64,000 bases of DNA, from positions 1 through 64,000 of the forward strand of contig JAZRYX010000006.1 in assembly GCA_045600945.1 (NCBI GenBank), written 5' to 3'. Of the stretch, positions 50,303-59,064 are shown one piece after another. The stretch is from Darwinimomas sp045600945. GTDB taxonomy: Bacteria > Bacillota > Clostridia > Lachnospirales > Lachnospiraceae. Within the stretch, counting starts at the first letter, position 1, and each line of letters starts with the position of its first letter. Below the pieces are notes generated by a model. The model was not told where the DNA came from and searched no databases. It worked only from the letters and a program-made list of their open reading frames with translations. The position numbers were made by a program, and so were the translations under genes.

Positions 50303-51436
50303 ATGAACATTTTAAGAAGAAGAATGCTCGCCCAAGAAAATGACAATCCATTCGGAGATGGTTCATTAGGAAATGTAACTATCTCGAATAATCAGACATG
50401 GTTTACGGACACAGAAGATATAGGTGTCATTGAAAAGCAATACGTGAACCTCACAATCAATAGCAACGTAACGGTTTCCGCAGGAAACCGCAATTCGGGG
50501 ATCATTTTGCGTGTGCGCGGGAATTGTACCATTAACGGCAACCTCGTCAACAAAATGGCTCCGAAGTCACACAATGCTGACCTGAGCGCATTTTACCCGA
50601 TATGGTTGATCCAGAACGGTCGAGCCGGAAACGGAGATCAGGGCGGAAACTGCATGTCGGGGACCACTTTAATAAATCGTGGCGGCTATGGACAAGCAGG
50701 CCGATTTTATGGAGGAGGCACTTCAGGCGGCGGCGCGTCAGGGCGAGGCGGATATCGGTCAAATGATTTTCCCCAAATAGTACCGGGATTAGGTGCTGAC
50801 GGTGGAGATGCTGACGGGATAACTGTTAATACAGGTTTTCTCATAGGAGCTCAAGCAGTATCAGGAAGAGCAGACCAAAGGCTTGCATACAATGACTCAT
50901 CTTTCGGAATTCATAACGGAGGAAGAGGAATGTATGGCGGCGGATCTTCAGCAGGGCTGGGATTGAGAAATGGATACTATCCGGATTATCGGGTAAGATC
51001 CTCGGGAAAAGGCGGAAGCAACGGAGGAAACGCAGATCCTCCACAGAAAGAATCAATTTCATACGGGAGCTATTGTGTTGGCGGATCCGGAGGCTCAGGA
51101 ATCTGGGGCGGAGGAGTAATCATTATATTCTGCGCCGGAATTTTAACAATCGGAAACACCGCTTCAATTGATGTATCGGGCAACGTCGGAGGACTGAAAT
51201 CACAAGGTTATGATTCAAATCCAAGCGCGACAATGACTCACTATAAAGAAGACGGAGCCGATGGAGGAAAGTCAGGCGGCGGCAGAATATATCTGCTGTC
51301 TGCGGGAACAATGACGCGAAATGGAACATTTAATGTAAAAGGCGGCGGAGACGGCAGCGCAAACACAAACGGAGATAGATACTGGATTAGTTACAGTGAC
51401 TATCGCAAAGGCCAAGGCGTTCCAAACGCATTCTAA
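50303..51436 (+). CDS. Glycine-rich tail fibre protein
   Basis: A 377-residue protein. After an N-terminal beta region (DNPFGDGSLGNVTISNNQTW), the rest is extremely glycine-rich with GGG runs (GGRGMYGGGSSAGLGLRNGY, GGSGGSGIWGGGVI). This is the polyglycine-II type design of receptor-binding tip proteins. A run of eight G (50291-50298) forms the ribosome binding site, so slipped-strand length change could alter expression. Confidence 0.8.
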   Translation: MNILRRRMLAQENDNPFGDGSLGNVTISNNQTWFTDTEDIGVIEKQYVNLTINSNVTVSAGNRNSGIILRVRGNCTINGNLVNKMAPKSHNADLSAFYPIWLIQNGRAGNGDQGGNCMSGTTLINRGGYGQAGRFYGGGTSGGGASGRGGYRSNDFPQIVPGLGADGGDADGITVNTGFLIGAQAVSGRADQRLAYNDSSFGIHNGGRGMYGGGSSAGLGLRNGYYPDYRVRSSGKGGSNGGNADPPQKESISYGSYCVGGSGGSGIWGGGVIIIFCAGILTIGNTASIDVSGNVGGLKSQGYDSNPSATMTHYKEDGADGGKSGGGRIYLLSAGTMTRNGTFNVKGGGDGSANTNGDRYWISYSDYRKGQGVPNAF

Positions 51437-51447
51437 GGAGGAAAAAC

Positions 51448-51771
51448 ATGATATATCACATAACGAGAGAATCAGACGGCAAAGAATGGGTCGAAGAGAA
51501 TCCAGCATTTGTCCGCCTCAATACAGAGAACGTTTACTGTCTCACAACCGAAGCAAATGCTCACGCAGTATATATCGAGGGCATTTGTTACCACATTAAG
51601 GGCAGAGCACCGATCCAGGGGCTTAACGACGTAATGGTCGGAATATCCAGCGATGAGGCATATGGCAACGTAGAAGTCAAACAGAAAATAGACGGGCATA
51701 CTGCCGATATAGCCGACGCAAACGATGCTATAGATGAACTCATAATCGCAATAACACCAGTGGAGGTATGA
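51448..51771 (+). CDS. Tail-region protein of unknown function
   Basis: A 107-residue protein (RESDGKEWVEENPAFVRLNT). Its C-terminal half (DGHTADIADANDAIDELI) is a coiled coil typical of tail fibre chaperones or short fibre subunits. AAGGAGGAAA upstream. Confidence 0.6.
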   Translation: MIYHITRESDGKEWVEENPAFVRLNTENVYCLTTEANAHAVYIEGICYHIKGRAPIQGLNDVMVGISSDEAYGNVEVKQKIDGHTADIADANDAIDELIIAITPVEV

Positions 51772-51772
51772 G

Positions 51773-52021
51773 ATGTTTGAAAGATTGAAAAGACTCTATA
51801 AGGCTCACAAAATAACAGCTGAAGGCTTAAGGTACTGGGTCGAAAAGGGAGCGATAACCCAAGAGGAAATGAATCTGATCCTCGAGGAAAACGGGGACGA
51901 AGACGAGATTGAAAAAGATAAAAACTATTACATCGAACATGTGAGAAACGGAATGGATATAGAAGAGGTTCCAGCAGAATATCGTGACGCGGTAAAAATC
52001 GCCTGTGGGCTGGAGGGATAA
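51773..52021 (+). CDS. XkdX-like small tail protein
   Basis: An 82-residue protein. The N-terminus (MFERLKRLYKAHKITAEGLR) and KGAITQEEMNLI fit the XkdX family of short tail proteins that precede or follow fibre genes. Confidence 0.65.
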   Translation: MFERLKRLYKAHKITAEGLRYWVEKGAITQEEMNLILEENGDEDEIEKDKNYYIEHVRNGMDIEEVPAEYRDAVKIACGLEG

Positions 52022-52022
52022 T

Positions 52023-54350
52023 ATGTATCTGATCAACGCGAAGAAATATGAAAAAGAAGTATCGGTGATGCCATTAGGACATCAGCTTGAAGACGATACC
52101 CGCGAGGTTTACTACGATATATCCGAATGGATTGAAGACTACGGTCCGGGAAGAATCGAGTGGGTATATAAAAGACCGAACGAGGAGATGCCATACTTAG
52201 TAGCGCAGTCACGCCAGGAAGACGGTGTTGCTATATGGCGGCTATCCGAAACAGACACATCGGTTGCCGGCGAGGGAAGATGCGAATTGAGGTTCTATCC
52301 TACATCCTCGCATCCGTCAACGCCGGATCTTATTAAGACAATGGTATTCCGGACACACGTCTTTCCGTCACTTATTGCAGAAGGTGAGCCGCCACAGCCG
52401 GAAGTAGACTGGCTGGAGATTGTAAGGCAGGCGGCCGCAGGAGTTGCGCGTCAGGAAGCAGAGGCGGCCACTAATGACTTAAAGGAACGCTTCGACAATG
52501 TGATTTCCGCTGTAACGACTGATACCGAGGTGATCGACATCCGTGTCGGTGCTAACGGCATAACTTATCCGACAGCGGGCGAAGCTGTTAGAGGGCAGCT
52601 GGATGAAACTGTTAAAATCGTACCGCAAGATCTTACGGATGCACAGAAGGCACAGGCGAGAGCAAACATCAACGCTTCAGCACCTGACGGATATTACGGA
52701 GCAAGTGGCGGTGTATATCAGTATTCAACAAACTTCCTTGGCAAGAATACTCCGCAGAATGCTTCCGATATCAACTTCCGTCCGACAGCTTCACAGTTCA
52801 GCGGTTCGGGTTGGAACTCTGACAGTATTTCGGGGCAGACAGCAACCATTGAGAAGATTAAAGGCAAGACTTTAGTGTTTAATCAAATAGCTCACGCGGA
52901 TAGAACATCAACTGCTACGTATGCTGGTGTCGTTATGTCGGATAATAAAGATGAACAGACATTAACATTAAACGGAACAGCCACTGGTTCAGTAAGAAGA
53001 TATAATGCATTTAAGATAAGCAGTACTGATGAAAAATTTGGACTAAGACCATCGCATAAAATCATAATGAGTTGCAAATGGATTAGCGGAAGTTGTACCA
53101 CAGGACCAAATGAAGCTCTTTCAGACGGATATGTAGGTAGTGCTAATATCAAATGGGCTGATGTAGTGGCTAACAAGGTAGTTCATATGTATTATACAAC
53201 GGCATCATCTGGTCAAGTGAGTTCTGTTATTAGTGCGGAAGAAGGCGATGTTTTCAACAACCTTGTAGTAAAGATAAACTATATCGACCTCACTCAAATG
53301 TTCGGCGCAGGTAACGAGCCTGCAACGGTAAAAGAGTTCAAGGCGATGTTTCCGTTAGATTACTACGCATATAATACTGGGGAACTGATTAGTCTGAATG
53401 CTACTGGGCTGAAAACCACTGGATTCAATCAGCTTGACGAAGACGGTCACATTCAAGTGCTTGCAGGACTGACCTACAAGATTGAGGGAACATACACATC
53501 ACTCAAAGATTCAGCAGGAAATGATGTCACAGTAACCAATAGAGAGTTTACTCCGACAGCCAACGATACCTACACAATGGTAGGTGGTTCTTGTGTTCAT
53601 CTGAAATGGTCGGGAGTGCGTGACGGAGACACCGAAGATTACTGGGATAGTGAGCTTTTTCTTCCGATTGCTACCTATTTTGCTGATGGAATGAAGTCGG
53701 CAGGTACGGTTTATGATGAACTCACAAAGGACAAGGCTATCAAGAGAATCGGTAAGTTGGATTTGGGTACTTTGACTTGGGAAACTAACGAACAAGAAAC
53801 AAGCATTTTTTTTACAAATATACCAACAGATAGGCGACCAGTAGTTAACACATTAAATATGTTTTCTTCAATGTTTACACCTGTTTCGAGAGTTGGGTAT
53901 AACTCAATACCTGACAAGAGGATTGAAACCAATTTTGATAATAATTCCAAATTCTATATACACGATTCAGCATACACAGATGCAACCGCTTTCAAGACCG
54001 CTATGAGTGGAGTTTACCTCTACTACGAACTTGCCGAACCAGTAGAAACACCTATCAATCCACCGCTTAATCTGACATACAGATGTGACGATTTCGGCAC
54101 AGAAATGTTGTTACCACAGAATGACGATGAGCCTGTTACTGCTCCGATGGATGCAGATATTGTTTATCAGATTAACTATGAAGCTAATGTCCGCAACAGC
54201 GATTCGCTGAACATTACGAAGGAAAGTTTTGATAACTTCATTTCTGCTTTTAATGGAAGTGGACTTGGCACAATCACGCAGACTTGGGATGCTACAAACA
54301 AGAAGTACACTTATACAGTAGTACCACCTGCTGAACCCGAGGAGGAATAA
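52023..54350 (+). CDS. Large receptor-binding tail protein (BppU-like N-terminus)
   Basis: A 775-residue fibre protein. Residues 1-120 resemble the BppU upper-baseplate domain (DDTREVYYDISEWIEDYGPG). A linker has the phage fibre motif DLTDAQKAQARANINAS (about 200-216). The C-terminal 500 residues are beta-rich, with DLTQMFGAGNEPATVKEF near residue 425, and end in a charged tail. The region from about 52,890 on uses more T-ending and host-like codons than the genes before it, which suggests recombination between fibre modules. Confidence 0.8.
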   Translation: MYLINAKKYEKEVSVMPLGHQLEDDTREVYYDISEWIEDYGPGRIEWVYKRPNEEMPYLVAQSRQEDGVAIWRLSETDTSVAGEGRCELRFYPTSSHPSTPDLIKTMVFRTHVFPSLIAEGEPPQPEVDWLEIVRQAAAGVARQEAEAATNDLKERFDNVISAVTTDTEVIDIRVGANGITYPTAGEAVRGQLDETVKIVPQDLTDAQKAQARANINASAPDGYYGASGGVYQYSTNFLGKNTPQNASDINFRPTASQFSGSGWNSDSISGQTATIEKIKGKTLVFNQIAHADRTSTATYAGVVMSDNKDEQTLTLNGTATGSVRRYNAFKISSTDEKFGLRPSHKIIMSCKWISGSCTTGPNEALSDGYVGSANIKWADVVANKVVHMYYTTASSGQVSSVISAEEGDVFNNLVVKINYIDLTQMFGAGNEPATVKEFKAMFPLDYYAYNTGELISLNATGLKTTGFNQLDEDGHIQVLAGLTYKIEGTYTSLKDSAGNDVTVTNREFTPTANDTYTMVGGSCVHLKWSGVRDGDTEDYWDSELFLPIATYFADGMKSAGTVYDELTKDKAIKRIGKLDLGTLTWETNEQETSIFFTNIPTDRRPVVNTLNMFSSMFTPVSRVGYNSIPDKRIETNFDNNSKFYIHDSAYTDATAFKTAMSGVYLYYELAEPVETPINPPLNLTYRCDDFGTEMLLPQNDDEPVTAPMDADIVYQINYEANVRNSDSLNITKESFDNFISAFNGSGLGTITQTWDATNKKYTYTVVPPAEPEEE

Positions 54351-54351
54351 T

Positions 54352-54522
54352 ATGAGAGACGAACATTTGATCTATACGGATTTAGAGGACGGTAAAATCA
54401 AAGTGGTTCCCGAAAATGGTTACAAGATGCTTTGCACTCTTATAAAACAGTATCTTTGCGAAGCTATCATTACCGAGAAGGAAGTAAAGTATTTCATCAG
54501 CGAAGCTGAAAACGAAGAATAA
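54352..54522 (+). CDS. Small phage protein after the fibre gene
   Basis: A 56-residue protein (MRDEHLIYTDLEDGKIKVVP, then EAIITEKEVKYFISEAENEE). GGAGGAATA precedes ATG. This position and size match small fibre-associated proteins. Unknown function. Confidence 0.6.
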   Translation: MRDEHLIYTDLEDGKIKVVPENGYKMLCTLIKQYLCEAIITEKEVKYFISEAENEE

Positions 54523-54540
54523 CCACACAACATAATCTAA

Positions 54541-54571
54541 AGAGCCGAGAGCCGAATCTTGGCTCTTTTTA
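54541..54571 (+). terminator. Rho-independent terminator between fibre and lysis genes
   Basis: AGAGCC (54541-54546) pairs with GGCTCT (54561-54566), followed by T5. Confidence 0.75.
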
Positions 54572-54595
54572 ATTACACAAAGGAGAATACTTGAA

Positions 54596-54988
54596 ATGAA
54601 TGTCACAATCAACTGGCAGACCATTATTACTATCGCATCGCTTATCACAGCCATTGTGCTGATTGTTAAGTCCATCAAAAAAGGAATGAACTACGCAGAG
54701 AAGCCGTCAAAGAATGAAGAAGCCATAAAGGAACTGTACTCTATGGTTGAGGAACAGAGAAAAACCGATGAAGCACTCGCTAAAGGGATGCAAGCACTCT
54801 TGCGAGCGAGTATGGTTAAAGACTTCAACCATTATTCAGGAAAGGGGTTTGCTCCTATTTACGCAAGAGAGACGTTCAGGAGCTGTTACGACAATTACCA
54901 CGCACTTGGCGGGAATGGTGTAATGACAGATATATACAATAAGTTTTTGGCTCTACCAACGGAGGAACAAAATGAAAAAGAAAACTAA
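54596..54988 (+). CDS. Phage membrane-associated protein, lysis region
   Basis: A 130-residue protein with one N-terminal membrane helix (TIITIASLITAIVLIVKSI) and a helical cytosolic part (KNEEAIKELYSMVEEQRKTD). It belongs to the haemolysin-XhlA/holin-associated type by layout. It lies two genes before the holin. Confidence 0.65.
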   Translation: MNVTINWQTIITIASLITAIVLIVKSIKKGMNYAEKPSKNEEAIKELYSMVEEQRKTDEALAKGMQALLRASMVKDFNHYSGKGFAPIYARETFRSCYDNYHALGGNGVMTDIYNKFLALPTEEQNEKEN

Positions 54989-55223
54989 AAAAGAAAAACA
55001 GATTGATTTTATTAAGCTGTGTCTGCTTGTTGTAGCAGTATTGCTTATCACTTTTACAATCGTAATGATTGATACTTTCAGAACTTACGGAGCAGTTCCC
55101 GATACATTGGTGACTTGCTTCTTCGCAACATTCTCATTCGAGATTATCGGTTGCGTACTTATCAAGATATTCAAGACTATCTATCCCGACAGACATAAAG
55201 ACGGAGGTGACGCAGTTGGTTGA
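54972..55223 (+). CDS. Small two-helix membrane protein, possible holin
   Basis: An 83-residue protein with two membrane helices (LCLLVVAVLLITFTIVMI and LVTCFFATFSFEIIGCVLIK) and basic ends. Overlaps both neighbours by 17 bases. Could be a holin or antiholin. Confidence 0.65.
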   Translation: MKKKTKKEKQIDFIKLCLLVVAVLLITFTIVMIDTFRTYGAVPDTLVTCFFATFSFEIIGCVLIKIFKTIYPDRHKDGGDAVG

Positions 55224-55521
55224 TTTAACACTTATTGCAAAGGCACTTATTGAGCTTACGCTCACGATAGCAACAGCCATCTTAATTCCATACTTGAAAA
55301 CAAAATGGGATTCCTCGAAGATAGATAAAATGATGAAATTGATTGATATCGGCGTTCTTGCGGCGGAACAGCTATACACCGTAGAACAGTGGCAAGATAA
55401 AAAGCAGTATGTTCAGCAGTTCTTATGGCAAAAGGGATATGACATTGATACCGTTGAAGTCAATTCGGCAATCGAATCGGCAGTCAAGCGTATCAAGTCG
55501 GAATTGAGAGGTGCATCATGA
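55207..55521 (+). CDS. LLH-family holin
   Basis: A 104-residue protein: one N-terminal membrane helix (LIELTLTIATAILIPYL) and a helical C-terminus with IDIGVLAAEQLYTVEQWQDK and VQQFLWQKGYDID, which is characteristic of the LLH phage holin family. It permits the lysin to reach the wall. GTG start. Confidence 0.8.
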   Translation: MTQLVDLTLIAKALIELTLTIATAILIPYLKTKWDSSKIDKMMKLIDIGVLAAEQLYTVEQWQDKKQYVQQFLWQKGYDIDTVEVNSAIESAVKRIKSELRGAS

Positions 55522-56237
55522 TAGGTCACGCATCGTCAGATGAGCGAGGGAAGTATTCCGGTGGGCAAGCCGGTGATCAGAACGGACGCGAGGTGTATAT
55601 CCGGGAATGGTATAACCGTCCGTGGAATGTAGTCATGTGGGCGAAAGATGCAAACGTCCGTGAGGCAATGGCCAAAGCAATGGAACAGGCGTGCGCTAAT
55701 GACCATATCGGCTACGATCAGGGACAGCGCACTACTTTATATGATGCGCTCCGGAAGGTCGGATTCAAGATGGACAAGGTTAAGACAGACTGCGAGACAG
55801 ACTGCTCTGCATTGGTGGCTTGCTGCGCGAACTGCGCTGGCATCATGATCAGCAAAGACATCTATACCGGGAACGAGAAGTCAGCATTTAAGCAGACCGG
55901 AGAGTTCGAGATCCATACGGAGCCAAAATACCTGACTTCCGACAAGTATATTCCGCGTGGAGCGATTTTGCTATACGAGGGGCATCATACTGCCATCAAT
56001 CTTACCAACGGCTCACAGTGGGCCGACGAAAGCTTCACAGGCTGGGTTACATCGGGAACCTGCACATGGATTAATGTAATAATGCTCTGGTTCCTCTTTC
56101 CGAAGGTAGTCGCGTTGTATAAAGACTATATGGCCCAGAAAAAAGCAAAAAAAGATCCGCGCTTTGATCCGGATAAAACAGAATGCGACTGGCGCGGCGT
56201 GGACAAGTCAATCTGGCGGTCAGCACTTCATGAGTAA
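55518..56237 (+). CDS. Endolysin (NlpC/CHAP-like), C-terminus replaced
   Basis: A 239-residue reading frame. Residues 1-165 form the catalytic part of a phage peptidoglycan amidohydrolase; the Cys is in TDCETDCSALVACC (about 92-105) and the His in YEGHHTAINL (about 154-163). The cell-wall-binding domain normally found after this is absent. From about residue 170 the sequence becomes membrane-like (INVIMLWFLFPKVVALYKDY) and ends with a charged tail, KKDPRFDPDKTECDWRGVDK, which resembles the C-terminus of a sodium:alanine symporter. A deletion fusing lysin to a host gene is the likely cause. Confidence 0.75.
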   Translation: MIGHASSDERGKYSGGQAGDQNGREVYIREWYNRPWNVVMWAKDANVREAMAKAMEQACANDHIGYDQGQRTTLYDALRKVGFKMDKVKTDCETDCSALVACCANCAGIMISKDIYTGNEKSAFKQTGEFEIHTEPKYLTSDKYIPRGAILLYEGHHTAINLTNGSQWADESFTGWVTSGTCTWINVIMLWFLFPKVVALYKDYMAQKKAKKDPRFDPDKTECDWRGVDKSIWRSALHE

Positions 56238-56417
56238 CTTAAGTGAAATGGAAAGCTGCATAAGGCAACTACAAAATGTAATTAAAATGAACAAAAAAAT
56301 AAGCTTATGCCTTATGTGGCAAAGCTTTCCGGATTTAGATTCAAAAAACAAGTGTTAAACCGGGGACGGTGAAAAATGATTCAAACAAAAAAATGTTAGA
56401 TTTTGGAGACTCTGCCC
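56238..56417 (+). other. Non-coding right-boundary region with long inverted repeat
   Basis: Between the lysin end and gapA there is no convincing gene. GGAAAGCTGCATAAGGC (56250-56266) is matched by a near-complementary GCCTTATG...AGCTTTCC block (about 56309-56331), which could form a long stem, probably a terminator of the host gene whose 3' end lies upstream. CATAAGGC (56259-56266) also occurs at 24319-24326. Confidence 0.5.
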
Positions 56418-56446
56418 TTGCAAGTTGCCATCAAATTTCGTATAAT
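56418..56446 (+). promoter_or_regulatory. gapA promoter
   Basis: TTGCAA (56418-56423), 17-base spacer, TATAAT (56441-56446), about 57 bases before the gapA start. No regulator site is evident. Confidence 0.75.
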
Positions 56447-56502
56447 AGTCACGTTGTTCATAAATAATTGAAATATATATATATTTTCAGGAGGATTTTA
56501 AA

Positions 56503-57534
56503 ATGTCAGTAAAAGTTGCGATTAACGGATTTGGTCGTATCGGACGTCTTGCTTTCAGACAGATGTTTGAGGCAGAGGGTTACGAGGTAGTAGCAATCAA
56601 CGATCTTACAAAGCCTGAGATGCTTGCTCATCTTCTTAAGTATGATACAGCACAGGGTGGATTCATGGGAAGAATCGGTGAAGGAAAGCACACTGTAGAA
56701 GCAGGCGAAGATAACATCGTTGTTGACGGCAAGAAGATCACTATCTACAAAGAGGCAGATGCCAACAACCTTCCATGGGGAGAAATCGGTGTTGATGTAG
56801 TTCTTGAGTGTACAGGTTTCTACACATCAAAAGAGAAGGCTATGGCTCATGTAAATGCAGGCGCTAAGAAAGTTGTTATCTCAGCTCCGGCAGGAAATGA
56901 CCTTCCTACAATCGTATTCAATACAAACCATAAGACACTTACACCTGCAGATCAGGTTATCTCTGCAGCATCATGTACAACAAACTGCCTCGCTCCTATG
57001 GCAGATGCTCTTAATAAGTATGCTCCTATCCAGAGCGGTATCATGAGCACAATCCATGCTTACACAGGCGATCAGATGATCCTTGACGGACCACAGAGAA
57101 AGGGAGACCTTCGTAGAGCACGTGCAGGCGCAGCTAACATCGTTCCTAACTCAACAGGTGCAGCAAAGGCTATCGGTCTTGTTATTCCTGAACTTAACGG
57201 CAAGCTCATCGGTTCTGCACAGCGTGTTCCTACATTTACAGGATCAACAACAATCCTTGTTGCTGTAGTTAAGGGTAAAGACATTACTAAAGAGGGCATC
57301 AACGCTGCAATGAAGGCTGCACAGACTGAGTCATTCGGTTACACAGAGGAGCAGCTCGTTTCTTCAGACGTTATCGGTATGAGATTTGGTTCACTCTTCG
57401 ATGCAACTCAGACTATGGTTGCTAAGATCGATGAGGACACATACCAGGTACAGGTTGTTTCATGGTATGACAACGAGAACTCTTACACATCACAGATGGT
57501 AAGAACAATCAAGTATTTCGCTGAGCTTAAGTAA
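56503..57534 (+). CDS. gapA: Glyceraldehyde-3-phosphate dehydrogenase
   Basis: A 343-residue NAD-dependent enzyme that oxidises glyceraldehyde 3-phosphate to 1,3-bisphosphoglycerate. The NAD-binding start is VAINGFGRIGRLAFRQM, and the catalytic Cys sits in AASCTTNCLAPMADA (about 156-170) with His further on. AGGAGG is present seven bases upstream. Codon use is strongly biased toward a few codons, as for highly expressed genes. First gene of the glycolytic cluster. Confidence 0.98.
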   Translation: MSVKVAINGFGRIGRLAFRQMFEAEGYEVVAINDLTKPEMLAHLLKYDTAQGGFMGRIGEGKHTVEAGEDNIVVDGKKITIYKEADANNLPWGEIGVDVVLECTGFYTSKEKAMAHVNAGAKKVVISAPAGNDLPTIVFNTNHKTLTPADQVISAASCTTNCLAPMADALNKYAPIQSGIMSTIHAYTGDQMILDGPQRKGDLRRARAGAANIVPNSTGAAKAIGLVIPELNGKLIGSAQRVPTFTGSTTILVAVVKGKDITKEGINAAMKAAQTESFGYTEEQLVSSDVIGMRFGSLFDATQTMVAKIDEDTYQVQVVSWYDNENSYTSQMVRTIKYFAELK

Positions 57535-57565
57535 TTAAATAACACATTAGAAATAATGACCTTCA

Positions 57566-57600
57566 GGGTCCGGTCCAGAGCGGACCGGATCCTATTTTAT
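57566..57600 (+). terminator. Hairpin between gapA and pgk
   Basis: GGTCCGGTCC (57567-57576) pairs with GGACCGGATCC (57582-57592), followed by TATTTTAT. It should give partial termination or an RNA processing site, lowering pgk relative to gapA expression. Confidence 0.7.
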
Positions 57601-57639
57601 CTGACAGGAAATGGCATCCTGTAAAAAAGGAGAGAAAAT

Positions 57640-58872
57640 ATGTTAAATAAAAAAACTGTTGATGATTTAAAGAACATACAGGGTAAGAAGGTACTCGTTC
57701 GCTGCGATTTCAACGTTCCGCTTAAGAATGGTGAGATAACAGATGAAACAAGAATCGTAGCAGCACTTCCTACAATCAACAAGCTCATCGGTGATGGTGC
57801 AAAGGTCATCCTCTGCTCACATCTCGGAAAAGTTAAGAATGGCCCGAATGAGGGTGAGTCACTTGCTCCGGTAGCAAAGAGACTTTCAGAGAAGCTTGGT
57901 AAGGAAGTTGTATTCGTAGCTGATTACAATGTTACCGGTGAAGCAGCAACAAAGGCTGTAGACGCTATGAAAGACGGAGATGTTGTCCTTCTTCAGAATA
58001 CACGTTTCCGCGGCAAGGAAGAGACAAAGCCACAGGAGGCAGGCGATACATTTGCAAAAGAACTGGCTGATCTTGCAGACTACTATGTTTGTGACGCATT
58101 CGGTTCAGCTCACAGAGCACATGCTTCAGTAGCAGGTGTTACGGAATTTATCAAAGCAAAAGGCGGAGAAAATGCAGTCGGTTATCTCATGCAGAAGGAA
58201 ATCGACTTCCTCGGAAATGCAGTAGAGAATCCTGTTCGTCCGTTCGTTGCTATCCTGGGTGGAGCAAAGGTTGCTGATAAGCTTAACGTAATCTCTAATC
58301 TCCTTGAGAAGTGCGATACACTTATCATCGGCGGCGGTATGGCATACACATTCCTTAAAGCAAAGGGATATACGGTAGGAACATCACTCGTTGATGACGA
58401 GAAGGTTTCATATTGCAAGGAAATGATGGACAAAGCAGAGAATCTTGGCAAGAAGATGCTTCTTCCTGTTGATACGGTTATCGCTGCTCAGTTCCCTGAT
58501 CCGATCGATGGACCAATTGAGACAGAAGTAGTTGAATCAAGTGCAATTCCTGCAGATAAGATGGGACTTGATATCGGACCTAAGACCCGTGAACTTTTTG
58601 CTGATGCAGTTAAGACGGCAAAGACAGTTGTTTGGAACGGACCTATGGGTGTATTTGAGAATCCGATTCTTGCAGCAGGTACTATCGCAGTTGCCAAAGC
58701 TCTTGCAGAGACAGACGCAACAACAATCATCGGTGGTGGTGATTCGGCAGCAGCTGTCAACCAGCTCGGATTTGCAGATGCTATGAGCCACATCTCAACA
58801 GGCGGCGGCGCTTCTCTTGAGTTCCTTGAGGGTAAGGCACTTCCGGGTGTTGTAGCAGCAGACGATAAGTGA
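57640..58872 (+). CDS. pgk: Phosphoglycerate kinase
   Basis: A 410-residue enzyme that transfers phosphate from 1,3-bisphosphoglycerate to ADP. N-terminal substrate-binding stretch VLVRCDFNVPLKNGEITDET, the RFRGKEE and HRAHASVAGV segments, and the nucleotide-binding block WNGPMGVFENPIL and GGGDSAAAVNQLG are all present. AAAGGAGAG precedes ATG. The gene is followed by a duplicated segment before tpiA. Confidence 0.98.
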   Translation: MLNKKTVDDLKNIQGKKVLVRCDFNVPLKNGEITDETRIVAALPTINKLIGDGAKVILCSHLGKVKNGPNEGESLAPVAKRLSEKLGKEVVFVADYNVTGEAATKAVDAMKDGDVVLLQNTRFRGKEETKPQEAGDTFAKELADLADYYVCDAFGSAHRAHASVAGVTEFIKAKGGENAVGYLMQKEIDFLGNAVENPVRPFVAILGGAKVADKLNVISNLLEKCDTLIIGGGMAYTFLKAKGYTVGTSLVDDEKVSYCKEMMDKAENLGKKMLLPVDTVIAAQFPDPIDGPIETEVVESSAIPADKMGLDIGPKTRELFADAVKTAKTVVWNGPMGVFENPILAAGTIAVAKALAETDATTIIGGGDSAAAVNQLGFADAMSHISTGGGASLEFLEGKALPGVVAADDK

Positions 58873-59032
58873 GACCTTACTGAATCCGAGCCGAAGGCGA
58901 AGGATGAAGGTAGTTCGAACTTACGCAGCGAAAACTTGGAGAAGACGAGCGAGCGTTTAAGAGCGAAGTCTGAACATAGTTGGAGCTGTCAAGTGAGACC
59001 TTACTGAATCCGAGCCGAAGGTGAAGGATGAA
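58867..59032 (+). repeat. 42-bp direct repeat and duplicated segment between pgk and tpiA
   Basis: A 42-bp block starting AAGTGAGACCTTACTGAATC (58867-58908) recurs at 58991-59032 with one mismatch, an exact offset of 124 bases. The first copy includes the pgk stop codon. The intervening DNA is GC-rich, GAGCGAAG-like and non-coding. The layout suggests either a tandem duplication or an insertion flanked by target repeats. Confidence 0.85.
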
Positions 59033-59064
59033 AGTTGTGAAACAAAGAAAGGACAAATATAATA

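Larger units (their letters stand above)
24372..56237. mobile_element. Siphovirus-type prophage, probably defective at its right end
   Basis: Gene order is integrase, CI/Cro switch, replication genes, terminase, HK97-type portal/protease/capsid, connector, tail, fibres, holin, lysin. The left edge is near the integrase stop. The lysin lacks a normal end and passes into unrelated membrane-protein sequence, and no long direct repeat links the two ends, so the right boundary is an estimate and attR seems lost. Structural genes look intact. Confidence 0.9.
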
